From Toxoplasma gondii ME49 (lineage: Eukaryota; Apicomplexa; Conoidasida; Eucoccidiorida; Sarcocystidae): a DNA stretch of 64,000 nt. Positions 1-11,403 of this stretch are shown here, piece by piece. The stretch's first letter is position 1, and each line of letters opens with the position of its first letter. The notes below the pieces were generated by a model. That model was not told where the DNA came from, searched no databases, and was given only the letters and a program-made list of their open reading frames with translations. Position numbers and translations under genes: made by a program. The DNA lies in NCBI RefSeq assembly GCF_000006565.2, contig NC_031478.1, forward strand, positions 4,116,212 to 4,180,211. Reading direction: 5' to 3'.

Positions 1-900
1 GCTGCCCGACTGGCGTACTCTTCTTCAGCGCCTTCTTGCCTGCCGACCTCTCGCGCAAACCTGATAATCAGTGACCTCGCATCCTCCTCCGCACCCGCAG
101 CTGTGATGTCGGGCTCTCCCTCAGAGTTCACGGACTCCCAAGAGGCCGCCTCGGCGCCTTGAGCCTTCAGTTCATCAGTGCCCATCGCCCCCAACAAGCC
201 GTCCAGGCCTCCACCGGACAAACTTGATAGGAGCATCAGAAGTTGGCCAGGGTCCAGTGTCACCAGTTTCTCGATCAGCAACAGCGGGATGTTCCCCAGA
301 GAGGCACCGAACATGGGCTTCAGTCCTGCAATCACCTTGGGCGCCAGAACTGCAGCCAGGAGAAGCTTCTTCAACTCCAAGTCTCCCATTCCGGGAAGAA
401 GGCCCGGCTTGAAGAGCAGGCCCGACCGGAACAACAGATCTGGCTGGATCAAAAGCTCAGGCTTCAACAGAAGTGCCTTCAACGCGAAGGCCTTCAACAG
501 CAGTGGCTTCCTGTCAAGAATCATGCTCGCTACGGGACCTGCAAGCTGAAGCGGCACTAAAACGTACTTGAAGAATGCTTTGCCAAGCGCGACGCAAGCA
601 ATTTTCGACTCAATCAGTGCCTCCAGGTCACCGAGAAGGCTCAGAAGGCCTCCCATGTCGCCGTCTAAGAAGTCACTGTCAGTCGCGGCGCGATTGCCGT
701 CAATGCCTTCGATGTCGTTTCCCACTGCCTGTCGTGCCGTCATCATCATTCGTGCCACTTCTTGCGTCAGTCCAGTAGGGCTCAGAAACTGGTCAACAAA
801 ATCTGTTGTGGTGCTTGCAATTATAGCGGGATCTAGGGCTGGAAAGGCGACGTGCTTGGCGAGGGAAATGATCAAGGATCGGGCAGCGTCATTGTCGTTT
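1..900 (-). repeat. Diverged protein-level tandem repeat (one unit plus part of a second, period about 804 bp)
   Basis: The first unit runs leftwards from about 900 to about 84, and the second starts near 83 and leaves the window. The units share ARSLII followed by a basic/hydrophobic stretch, but they differ much more from each other than the units of paralogue B do. The array is therefore old or not homogenised. Confidence 0.6.
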
Positions 901-1544
901 GCAAGGCCAGGATCAGCAGGGTAGTCATTGTGTATCTGAGGTCTGCTTGGAGTTCTATTGGAGATGCGATTCGTTTCGTGATCTGTCAGGGTTGAGGCGT
1001 CACGAGTGGAACGAGTTCCTGGCGGAATATTTTGCAAGCGGCGCCTCCGAAGCCTCGTGGACTCGAGCGGAACCTCTGCAGTACAGTGACAGATAGCAGA
1101 ACTCTTGTTACTCGTGAGTTGGTTGAATCACCGAATGTTTAGCTTACCAACAGTATGTTTGGTGGGTGGCTGCAATACGTTGTGGAACTCGTCCTTGAGG
1201 CGAAATGCGGCAGATAAAAGTGGGTCGTTGGCAATGAATGGCAGTTTCTGTAGATCTCCTTCCGAAAGTGTTGTCCGCGTGAACGATTTGTTGAGAACGG
1301 CTTCAAAGAATGGTTGCTGAGAGTGTGCACTAGAAGACAGCGGTACGTTTGCTTGGGGAGAAAGAGTTCTTGGTAAAAAAAGAATACCGGACAATAGAAA
1401 GTCTAGTGCAGATACTGTCGGTCTGTGATTGAACTGCTCTTGCACAAGTGAACCGTATTGTTGACTTCCTTGGACACATTGCAGTAAGAGACAAAACAAG
1501 GCCCACAAATGGACAAATTTTGAGGTAAATCGTAAGGAATTCAT
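1..1544 (-). CDS. Secreted leucine-rich tandem-repeat protein, paralogue A (3' end outside window)
   Basis: Unrecognised family; function unknown. Exon 1 (1148-1544) starts MNSLRF and has a clear signal peptide: a hydrophobic core (LWALFCLLLQCVQG) within the first 26 residues. The donor is GTTG|GTAAGC (phase 1) and the best phase-matching acceptor is CTGACAG|AT, giving an intron at 983-1147 and a repeat exon from 982 leftwards past base 1. About 459 codons lie in the window and the frame stays open. The repeat exon aligns along its length with the 270-residue unit of the gene at 52125-55909; the best block is SKIACVALGKAFFKYVLVPL, 17/20 identical. The stretch ARSLII recurs 804 bp later as ARSLII in a second unit (codons ending at 887 and 83), so this gene also carries tandem units of about 268 aa, but diverged ones. 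The signal peptide implies export or secretion. Splice sites are inferred; the homology is direct from sequence. Confidence 0.72.
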
Positions 1545-3748
1545 TGTTGTTACTGAACTGGTTCCTGCGATCAGAAATGCTTTTCACACAAATAATACAA
1601 TCTGTAGATGTAATATGAATGACGGTGACCTCGTCGCGTGGCCTGCCGGTGGACACTGTCGTCCGGGCTCGCCGGTACGATCGAGCTTGCACGATCCCGG
1701 CGTATCCCTATCCCTTCATTTATTTCTATATTGGCGTTAGGCTGCAGGGGCAACGCCGGCCACCTGCTAGTTATTCGTTGTTCGTTAGTTCCAGCGGACC
1801 GCGATTTGAATGCACCGCAGGCAATGGTGTGTGTTGTTCGCCTGGTAGGGGAGCAAGCCATCTTTCTTTGGATCAGGGCGGCTAGTGGCGACACGTAGAA
1901 GGTCAAACAAGATGTACACCACTTCCCGCCTGAAGATGCAGAAACGCTAAAAGAAAATGCTCACAATTACGCGGCGCTCCAATGCCTCGTGCCTTGCTCT
2001 TGGTGCGACGACAGTCGGTGTCAACACAGCGACAACAGCGATACGCTAAATAGTCATGTTTATCACTTTTTACGGTTGTCGTTGAACAGTGGACGCTTTT
2101 TACATAGGGCGCTGTTCAATTGTGGCAGGAGCGCCTTCGAAAATATGTGTGGTTTTGCAAAATATGAGCTACGTCACGAGTCTCATCGGCGTATGACAGG
2201 AACGGAGTAAATTCGATCACCGTGGGACCGGTGACCAGGCATCTCATAAAGAAATAGATGCCTGCAAATGTGCAAGCATTCTGCCGTCCACTGCCTCTCA
2301 CTGAAAACGGATGCTGCAAGGATATCCTGGAGTGAGCCAATTGTGTATATCAGTTGTGATAATAGACATCAAGGTGTGTGTATTCAGTGACACTGTCTGC
2401 TACTGTCGATAAATTGACTTTCTTTATGAGGAGTTTACATGACAGGATCATCCTCCGTGACATCATTGGCAGTGGCTAGTTTCAAACGCTCCTCACCGAT
2501 TTCTCCAACCCCTTCGATAGTGCGTCTGGTTTGCTCCCTTACCAGTGTGCCGATGACATCTTGTGCACTGAAGGTGCCGCAGCCATGAGGTGGCTCTAAG
2601 CAGCTATACCTCTTGCTTATGTGCCGAGTTTGTCTACTCAGCTCTCCGCCATCCCCCCCCCGGCTTATTGCCCTATGGAGGTGCCTGGAGACGCACACGA
2701 CTACTGATCCTCCTTAACTCTAGACGATGCACCTGTAGCTTCAAATGACACTACTTTCCCTCGTGCTAGAGTGCTAAATCCAACTAATTGATCCTGCAGC
2801 TGCTGCTGTGACTTTGATAGCTGAAGTATATGTATGCTGATTTCGTGTGAGCATTGCTCCAGCATTTACCGTTCAAGTACGAAATTCTTTCACCACAGTC
2901 AAGAATTTTGTTACGGCTGCCGCGCACGTATTTCTTCGTGTGCTCTCATTTTCCAATAAAACCGCAATTTTTGCTGATTCTACTCAATGGAAACCATATG
3001 TAGCACTGACGTGCCGGTGCCACAATCTAAGTAATTCGACGGAATGTGCATATCAGTGACGTGATATCAACAAAAATGTCGCCAAATTGAGGCAAGAGAC
3101 ACGATGCTCGAAGAAAGACCGCCTTTTGTCTTGAGTTTTGCCTTTGTCTGTGCAAAGGGTCTCCCGACGACGCGGCTCCTAAGCCTTTAGTACAGGAGTT
3201 TTGAAGAGTCAAGATAACGTGCTGCAACGGCAAGAAGGCAACTTTCATGCATGAAACAGGTTCTCATCGACGATATTAGGGCTTGTTCGTCGGTTGCCCA
3301 GTCAAAGCCGCGATCAGTTTTTGAAGCTGATCAGCCAGCCGTTTTGGCAGGCCTTTCCCCAAGTAGCTTGAATAATCGTGGCTCATTTCAGGGTAGAGCA
3401 AGGAATCTTGCATACAAACTTGATCAGCGCCTAGGCCTTGTGAATAGAGACCCCGCGTGCTCTCCTCTCTGCCAAAATAAGTTCACATTTTTGTCGCCTG
3501 TTACCTGCATAGTGGTAATCTATCAAAATGGCATCTGGCAACGTACGTGCGTGACCAGATTGCGGATTACTTCCTGTGTTGGCAGCCATATGCGATTTTG
3601 AACTTGCTTTTTGGACATGTTGAAAGTGTAAGCCAGTGTCTTGACAGCTACCAAGCAATAATGATCTCCGGTGTCATGTCACGTCCGAGCGCTTTCTCTT
3701 AGAGGTGAGAGCAGTCTCTGCGAGTGCCCACGATCGTACAACAGATTT
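1545..3748. other. Intergenic: 5' flank of paralogue A and 3' flank of kinesin-9
   Basis: There is no coding sequence I can support here. The stretch holds only short, low-quality open frames and a C-run near 2655. It should contain the promoter of the gene starting at 1544 and the 3' UTR of the kinesin ending at 3749. Confidence 0.5.
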
Positions 3749-6700
3749 CTAACCCATCTGCTGGGAGTTCTCGTCGGAAAACAACTCCCTCCTCACCCGG
3801 GACGGTGTGTTCGCTGCTGCAAGCGTTCGGAACCACTCCTCAAATGATGCTTGCAGGCGTCGCTTGTTAAACTCAATGGCATGTAACAGCTGATGTATTT
3901 GCCCTTTGACATGCACCATTTCTTCCGTGCACCGAGTATACTCATTCCTGTGTTCTGCAATTCGTTCCTGTATAGATTCTTCCTCCTATGCACAGTGACA
4001 GTGCCAAGATCAGAAACACCAGCACTGTTTCACATATAGAAAGGGAGAAAATCAACAGCCCCTATACCGCACTGATAGAAATGTGAATGTCTCAAAGGCG
4101 TTTGCCCTTGTGCACTACACGTGAGGCGCATTAACAAAACTTTTAACCGCTCTTGTGCTTAGTACACTAACAGCTCCACTTTGCTAATGACGCCATGTTT
4201 GCTCTACGCGAAGCATCCTGCCGATCTGACATTAAATCGAAAAGCGCCCTCTCGACGGCAAACGACGGACGCGGGGTCACATAACACGCCACCTTCAGCA
4301 TTCTAAAGCTGGAGCTACCTGACCTGTTCCGTGACCCAGTGCTCTGAACCGTTCATTTGTGACACGCGCAGTTGGCATAACTTGTTCCTCTCCTCGATAA
4401 CACGGCCGCGTGCTTCGTTTGCCTGTTTCGCGAGACACTTCGCCTTGCCGTATAGCTCCTGGAGGTGGACCCGGTTATCTGCAATAATACTGGTCCTTCT
4501 GACGTTTCGTCTGAAGTCTTCGAAACTGCGACCTCTATCCAGCAGGAGTGCAGTGGCTTTATCATCGGTCAACGAAAGTATATCTGCTCAAGGACCCGGA
4601 GATAACGCTCGCCACAGTCTCATTTTGTGGGATAATTCGGCAGTTGAAAGATGATCCATTTGTTGGCATACTTTCGTGGCATTACACGATGGTGGTAAGA
4701 TGCACGCCCGAGGTAATACGACGATCGGATTCAGTATCAGATGTGTGCTCTTCTGGATCGTCGAAGGACGGCTCACGACAAGGACAAATTTATGGATGGT
4801 TGAAAAAAACTGCTATCGACTCGCACTGCAAAAGATCGATTCATTCGGCGGTCATCCGGTAGCATGTTCCTTTGTATTTCCGTGAACCCTTATTGGAAAC
4901 GGATATTCCTCTGGCGGGATCCGGAGTTCCGTGGCCCTGAAAGCGCAGCTGGCGTTGTACTACCTACCTTGGTGCGAGTCCCCACCACGAGATGAGGTAT
5001 TGTTTGGTTTCGCACCGTCACACGACGACAGATTCTCCTTCATCGGATTACCGGTGACTTTAAACACCTCCCACGAGCCTGACATGCAGGGAAAAACCCC
5101 GCACGACATGATAACTGGGAATGAGTGTCACGGGGATACACGGGTCGTCGGGGAGAAAACTTCCGGCGGTAGGTTCCGTCGAGTTTCGTTTTCCTCTAGT
5201 AGCAATGAGACGATAAGCCGATGGCTCGAGCCTTGAACCAGTATGTCGATTATGCTTGGAAGACCGTTGTCACCAGCGCCTTCATGGTGAATCGATTAGA
5301 TTACAGAGACGGCAGAACTACGTGGACTCCGCATGCCACAGTGTAACTGTTGTGCCCTATGCCGAGGGCATTCGATATTGAGGTTTCACCCATGCGTCGG
5401 CGAAGCAAAGGTTCAGCAAACATCGTTTGTTCCGCAAACACGCCAACTGGATGATCTTAATTGTGTAAAGAACACAAGCTCGTTCGCTCACCGCAGTCTG
5501 GCGGCAGTCCCTCAGCCAATTGCGGATGTGCGACAGCATCGTTAACCCTTTCCTTCCCTGGACGGACTCCATTTCTGTTCAACATATCTATCAGGATAGC
5601 GATTTCTGCATCTCGCTGTTGTATATGCAGCCTGAGCTTGGCAACAGCATTTCGCAGCTGGCAGTTCCCGTTAGCGTCCTGCGACCCGGGTGCCAAATAG
5701 TAGATGTCCCCCGCACCTTCCTCGTGCCCTGCAGGCAGGTCGCGGGTCGAAACGAACGCCGAGAAGGCGTTAGCGTACTGTAGGACGTTAAACTTCTGAA
5801 GCTCCTCTTGAAATTATGGAACACTGCAGCAACGTCTCCCATCGTCATGCAGACAAGCAACGGTGCTGAGAGCCGTTTTCGTGCTGAATAATTACATGAC
5901 TGAAGTGCTCATTAGAAGCAAACTCAAACTGTGTCAGGAAACGTTATGTGTCGTCATTTGCCTCCAGTTTTAGCGCTTTATCTTGACTCGACGTTTTTAA
6001 ACGTGTTCAGTTGATGATGAGTATTGCCCTTGAGAGGCGTGCCAGTTCCATCAGAAACCACCTTGCGCAAGATGTGAACTGGCAGTTACCCACGCTGTGA
6101 AACGGTGATCAAGTGCATCTGAAAAATATGACGTTCTTACTTTGCGATATTCGCTCATTTGTTCCTGCGCCACAGCTGCCTGATTGAGTAGTGGATGATA
6201 CTTCCTGCAATTGCTTCTTCAGCTTGACACACCGATCGCGGAATATTTTGAAGGCGAAGCGGATCTTGCACACGTCTGGACCAAGCAGCGGTTGAGCCTC
6301 TGGATCTTCCTCATAGGCTGCAAATGCACACGATGATAAATTTCTTTCTGTTGATGGGGACCACGGTCGAGGACCTAAGAATGTTCAATTGGCCGGGCAG
6401 ACAGAGGTGGGTTGACCGCGTGCACGGCCAATAAGGTGCACGACAGGCACAAGTTCCGCGTTTGTCGCAGGCCGGTTAGCAAAAATAGTTGGGCTGTTAC
6501 TCTTTTGGGCTCAACGATAGGGCTGTCGCATTCATCGTGAAAATTTCCTGATTAGATAAATGCGGCGTAGAGAGCCTCTTGGCGCTTCACTGTTGTTGCA
6601 ACTCCAGAACGGCCCTCTGCGACAACGGGAGACACTGGTATACGGAGTGAAACCTTCGGAGATTCAGTACTTTAATGGTGTCTCTGTCGATCACCTTTCA

Positions 6701-9700
6701 ACGATAGTCACAAGTATCATTGGCACTAGTACCGGTGTCTGCGACGTCTTTGGTTTCCCTACCGTTTCATGTTTCATACCGTCAATGTAAGCATCGACAT
6801 AATCTTCGCATCTCCGCTGGTCTTCCTCGCTGAGGTGTCTGTCAAAGTTGAGTGTGCTTCCTCCTTGAGATTTGAGGATTTGAAGATGCGCCCGCAGCTC
6901 ACCGTTCTCCCGCGTTAACTGTTTTATCAGCAGTTTCGGATCGATGTCTTCATTCACACTTGCCTGATTCTCTATCTGCAGGACACAGAAGGTGAACGGG
7001 GATGGTGCATGGTAGCCACGCAGGATGCACATGCACAGGGTTTCGAATAGAACTACGTTACCGGGCACTGCTCAGTCTGTGGTAGTCTCTGGGGGAAAGG
7101 CCTGACATTCGATACCAGGTCGGATTCCTTCGAATACGAACCGTTCGCTGGCTGATACACCAGTTGTCTCTGGAAAAGAACGACTTCGTTTGCGCTCGAA
7201 GCGGTGGTCAACATAGTTGCTGCTTTCTTGTGCGTCTCTATGAAGGTAAATGTCATGTGCAGCGTCAGAGTCACCGTACAAATTCCAGACAACTGACGTT
7301 GGCACTGTGCCAAATACTATAGGCGAAATTCTGTAAGTGAAGATCACCTGCCAGAGTCTTTGTGATGCACACAGGAATATACGGTCCCGCCTGAACAACA
7401 GCGTGAATACACGCTTCAGACGGAACCTGATGAGACAGCTACTGAAGAGCATGGCAACATCATTGGCCGTGCTTCCACCTCTTACTCGAGCAACGGCTTG
7501 TGCGAACCTACAGGTCGACACAGTCTCTGGTATTGAATCTTGCTCTGGTGTTACAGTTGCCACCATGACCGTTTGGCAGTTTCCGCCGAGGGAATCTCTT
7601 AAGACAGAAGTCATCATGGAATTTCTGTATGGCACGTGCACGCGACGGCCCTGTGCCCTTTCATGAAGAGCCACGATGACCTAGAAAAGAAACCGACAAT
7701 CCAGTACAGCCGACACATTACTTTTCGCTTTTTGATACACTCGATAAATTGTGCTGAATCCGGATTGTTTCTTCTGCACAGCGGAGTCATCGAACAGAAA
7801 ACTTTCGTTACGCAAATCCGTCGTTAGTCATACCGCTTACCATTCCCGTCAACCTCCACCTTTTGTGTTAAAAAAACCTTGGCGCCGTAGTGGAAAACGA
7901 ATCTACCATTGGCTTGTGCCTGGTTATCAAGTTGCCTTAACTGAAGCCGTGAAACCTTCTACGTGCTTTCGCGTTTCCCTGTCTCTTTAATCGTCAGCGG
8001 TTTATCCTCTCGCACCTGTTTCAGAAGCGTACAAGCTTCCTATTCAGCTACCTGTTCGAGATAGTGGAGAGCGAGGTTGATGCTGCAGGCCTCTCTGAAA
8101 ACTGTGTCGCAAGGATGGACGCCGCTCTGCTTGACGCGCTCAGACCCTGCCAGGTCCACCAAGTGCAGCTTTGACCTCCTTATGACTGAAGAACCTGGAA
8201 AATCGAGAGCCATCAAAACCATCATTACTACCGGCCGATATGGGCCACAGTCGACTCTGTTTTGTTTGACAAGCGAACATGGTTAGCTTATCAACAACAC
8301 CGTCAAACGGTCAAGCAGTTCTGTATACAGCAAAGTCGCTGCATCCAACTTTTTCTACCTAAAAACCAAAAGCTGCAATTAGTGCCGACAAGTATAGTCG
8401 AAAGGGAGCTTTTGCGCCTCTTTCACCTGCAGACTTGTAACAGATTTTTTCGGCGGCAATGAAACACAGCACAGACTAGGAGGAACAGTGCGATGGCGCA
8501 TTGGAATTTTGGAGTGCTTCCATAGATAGATATTGTACTGCCGACCTTTACTTCAGTATTACAGACGATAACGTTTCAGTGAATTTACCAGGCTCTCGTG
8601 CCTCGATCCATATGATAAAGATGCAATGAGATCGAGTGGACGAATCGTTAAGAGGCGTCTCGGCTACTATCCTATTAGTGTCTCCAAGAAATAGCAAATG
8701 GAGGGCTTCTTCCTCAGTGGGGGCAGGGTTGACAGACAACCCGCGCAGAATGATATTTCCGTCTTCATCTTCGCTCGCAGCAACCTGAAAAAGTAAAACC
8801 GTACTCCTGATTATTCAGTTACACTGTTGGAGGGGCATATTTCATTTGACTAGAAACGTGTTTCCGACAAGCGGACTCCGCACTGTGCTGTAGCAAATTA
8901 AGTCTCACGTGAAGAGTCGTCGTTCCAGCCTGCCAGTTTCCACATTTGTGGTGCATTTTACTTGAGCACAGCGTTACACCTCCGTAAACAAATAGCGTGA
9001 GTGTGAACCCAAATCAGCCGAAAGCTGCTTGCCTTCTGCAAGTCGTCGAGGCGACGGGCATCGACCTGAGCTTTTGTAAGCAGGTCGTAACCCTTGTCTT
9101 GGTAGACCTCCAAGTACGAAATGGCAACACTATATTGTACCAGTCCGTTCCGCTTCATCCGAGAAAAAATGTAGGACAAAGCACGAGGAATTATTCCTCG
9201 ATCGTTGTAGCTCTCCGCCCCGCCAGTGATTGTGAACGTTTTCCCAGTGCCTGTTTGGCCGTAAGCAAAAATAGTACCGTTGATTCCTGACACAACACAT
9301 CAAGTATGATCACAGGACCTTTCAGTGGATGTTACGGATAGTCTCTTTTGTGCAGAGGCCGCCACAGCTCTCCAGTTATCTCTATGCACTACATCATTCT
9401 CTCTCATCGAGGCTCTCACATGCACACGTTCGAACAAACAGTTGCCGCTAGAACTTTTTGGGAAGAAAGTTTCGCCCATCACTATTCTCCTCCCAAGGCT
9501 TATGACGCACAGACAGAACATGCTATCAGGCATGCTCGTCAGAAAATACTACCGACCACGAGGCAACTCATCTGCAGTGTTAGTGGAGAGGCAGACAAAA
9601 TATCAACTGGGGCTGCAGCTCAGCACCCGTGCACCACTCGATACACATTCTTCAGCATGTATGCTTTTTGCTCGTCCATATTGTTTTTTTATAGTGGCGT

Positions 9701-10152
9701 GTAGTGTATTCCGAGTCCAACAAAGCACTCTCATGCCCCAGCATTTCGTCCACCAGGCAACTCCCTCCAGCGGGGGTCACTAGGTGGCTTCAGCTGCTAC
9801 CATTCATAAGGCCTTCAAGGACAGGAACTGCGACCGTCTGAAAAACGGTTTCTTGGGGTGTTTCCATAGAGAAAATGCCGTCGAAGTAGAACGTGTGCTC
9901 CTGCTTGCTGTTGTCAACGATCCCCGGGGACGTCTCGTTCCCTTTTCGAGGGAGACGAGCGACCAGAATGTTGCCGTGGCCTCCTCGAAATTCCAATAGC
10001 TCTGTCACATCAGTTGTTGGTCTCATCCTTAGGTAAACTTTGACATTTGTTTTCCTTTCGATTTGCAGCGAGGTCTCTCCGGATGCTGTGCTGTTTGTCT
10101 GGCTGTCGCTGTCCGGAGTGCTGGCCTCCGGCGGGTCGTAGTTACACGACAT
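3749..10152 (-). CDS. KIF9: Kinesin-9 family motor protein (KIF9/KIF6-like)
   Basis: Microtubule motor; kinesin-9 proteins act in cilia and flagella (central pair or axoneme). Phase-consistent exons in gene order: 9801-10152, 9033-9286, 8589-8784, 8052-8194, 7486-7680, 6780-6975, 6141-6317, 5492-5806, 4968-5078, 4324-4583, 3749-3985. They total 2436 bp, about 811 aa, close to human KIF9 length. The motor domain is at about 20-360: P-loop GQTGTGKT at 127-134, switch I NDSSTRSH at 248-255, switch II DLAGSE at 281-286. Kinesin-9 signatures are EEEALHLLFLGDTNR, the neck DPKLLIKQL, RDAEIAILIDML, and a C-terminal helical block with SFEDF, LQELYGKAK and FEEWF. The intron after exon 2 uses a GC donor (CAGAAG|GCAAGC). 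It is head-to-head with a TTC29-like gene. The exons at 4968-5078 and 5492-5806 are the least conserved and their edges least sure. Expression in flagellated microgametes is inferred. Confidence 0.9.
8785..9032 (-). other. GC-AG intron in kinesin-9
   Basis: The donor reads CAGAAG|GCAAGC and the acceptor CTTTTTCAG|GTTGCT, both phase 0. The join gives LDDLQK followed by VAASEDEDGNI, which matches the continuous kinesin-9 sequence at this place. No GT donor close by keeps the frame and the conserved sequence. Confidence 0.75.
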
Positions 10153-11403
10153 GTCTTCAGGTGATACCGAAGCAAATGTGGCATCTCACAGTTTTTTCTC
10201 TTTATGAGGTGAACAAGATTTCTCGCTCCTGTTTTAATCAAGTCAAACTGAAAGGGAACTATGAAACTGCAATCCACTAGTTGCTGGGCACAGTCTCTCA
10301 ATCAGCAAAAAAGCCCGAAAAAGAATGCCGTCATCCGTAGAGACGACAAGACCCACCCGGAATGCTACAAAAAATAAACGGATTTATTCGGTTACTGTTA
10401 GTAGAAGGACAAACAGTGTCAGTTTCTGCTGGACACACACGGTCATCGTACAGACGAAATGCATGCTCTTTCCATTAGATCTCACATATATTACGCAGGG
10501 GAATACTTGTCTGATTGCGTCCCTCACAATCTGGGCTCTTGGCAGTTGGCCACTCCAGACGACCTTCACCAGGTGAAGACAAACCGGGAACACAAAAGTA
10601 CGCATTGAGCGGTTTGTCAGATGACTGTCGAGTAGAGTATCTATTACTCTAAAGCTACCAACTGCAGGATATTTGCCAGTTTGTTATCCTTTCTCCTCGT
10701 TTTAACCCAGACAGCGTCGTGGGGCACTCGCATGCGGTGCGGTGAATTACGAAAAGAGCAATAAGCCACATATTTGTCCTTCGTTTCGAAAAAACAAAGT
10801 GTCATCTCCAGTGCATTCGGCGCCTGTTGATTTCTGATGCGTTTCAGAAGGGATGTGCATTCCCTAACATATGTGCCTTGGCCTAGGCTGAGGACCGAAC
10901 CTTCCGATGTGTGTGTGTTTCCTACGGCTGGATGTGATGTTCTGCTTCGGTGTAAAATTTCAAAAATTAGCAACGCACTATCTTCCTGTAGAGACATACA
11001 GGCTTTGCCGCAGGGGTTTACCGCAGCCATACTCACCCCTATTGTGTTCGTTCGTCTCTTGATGTTGTTATCGCTGCCTGATGAAAATCAGAACGATCGT
11101 CGTCGTGTAACTGTCCTAATAACAATTTCATTTTTATGGAGGGCGCCCCACCCGAAACGTTCGCTGTACACAATCTCGGTAATGACGAATCATCATTGCG
11201 TGGGCCAGTTCTGAACCTCATACGGGTTTGTGAAAAGTGGTTTCCGCTGTTTCGCGCGAAAGCACACTAGTGGCTGGGGCCCATGATCGAAGCCGCGACT
11301 TTTGGGGGAGCAAACACCAAATTCTGTACAGCCTGAAGACGTCTCAGGTGGTTACACTGGAGCATCGGTAGATCGTTTATTTATTTTCTTACTCTAGGCA
11401 ACA
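10153..11403. promoter_or_regulatory. Divergent intergenic region between kinesin-9 and TTC29-like gene
   Basis: These 1.25 kb separate two start codons pointing away from each other, so they must hold both 5' UTRs and both promoters. I see no defined motif. Both genes encode predicted axonemal proteins, so a shared control region active in male gametes is plausible; that is an inference from gene order. Confidence 0.5.

Noticed and set aside
178..924. Plus-strand frames at the window start
   Set aside because: They lie opposite the repeat exon of paralogue A, whose minus-strand frame aligns with paralogue B throughout.
10644..11036. 130-codon minus-strand frame between kinesin-9 and TTC29
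   Set aside because: No recognisable content and it does not splice in phase to the kinesin start; more likely 5' UTR or intergenic.
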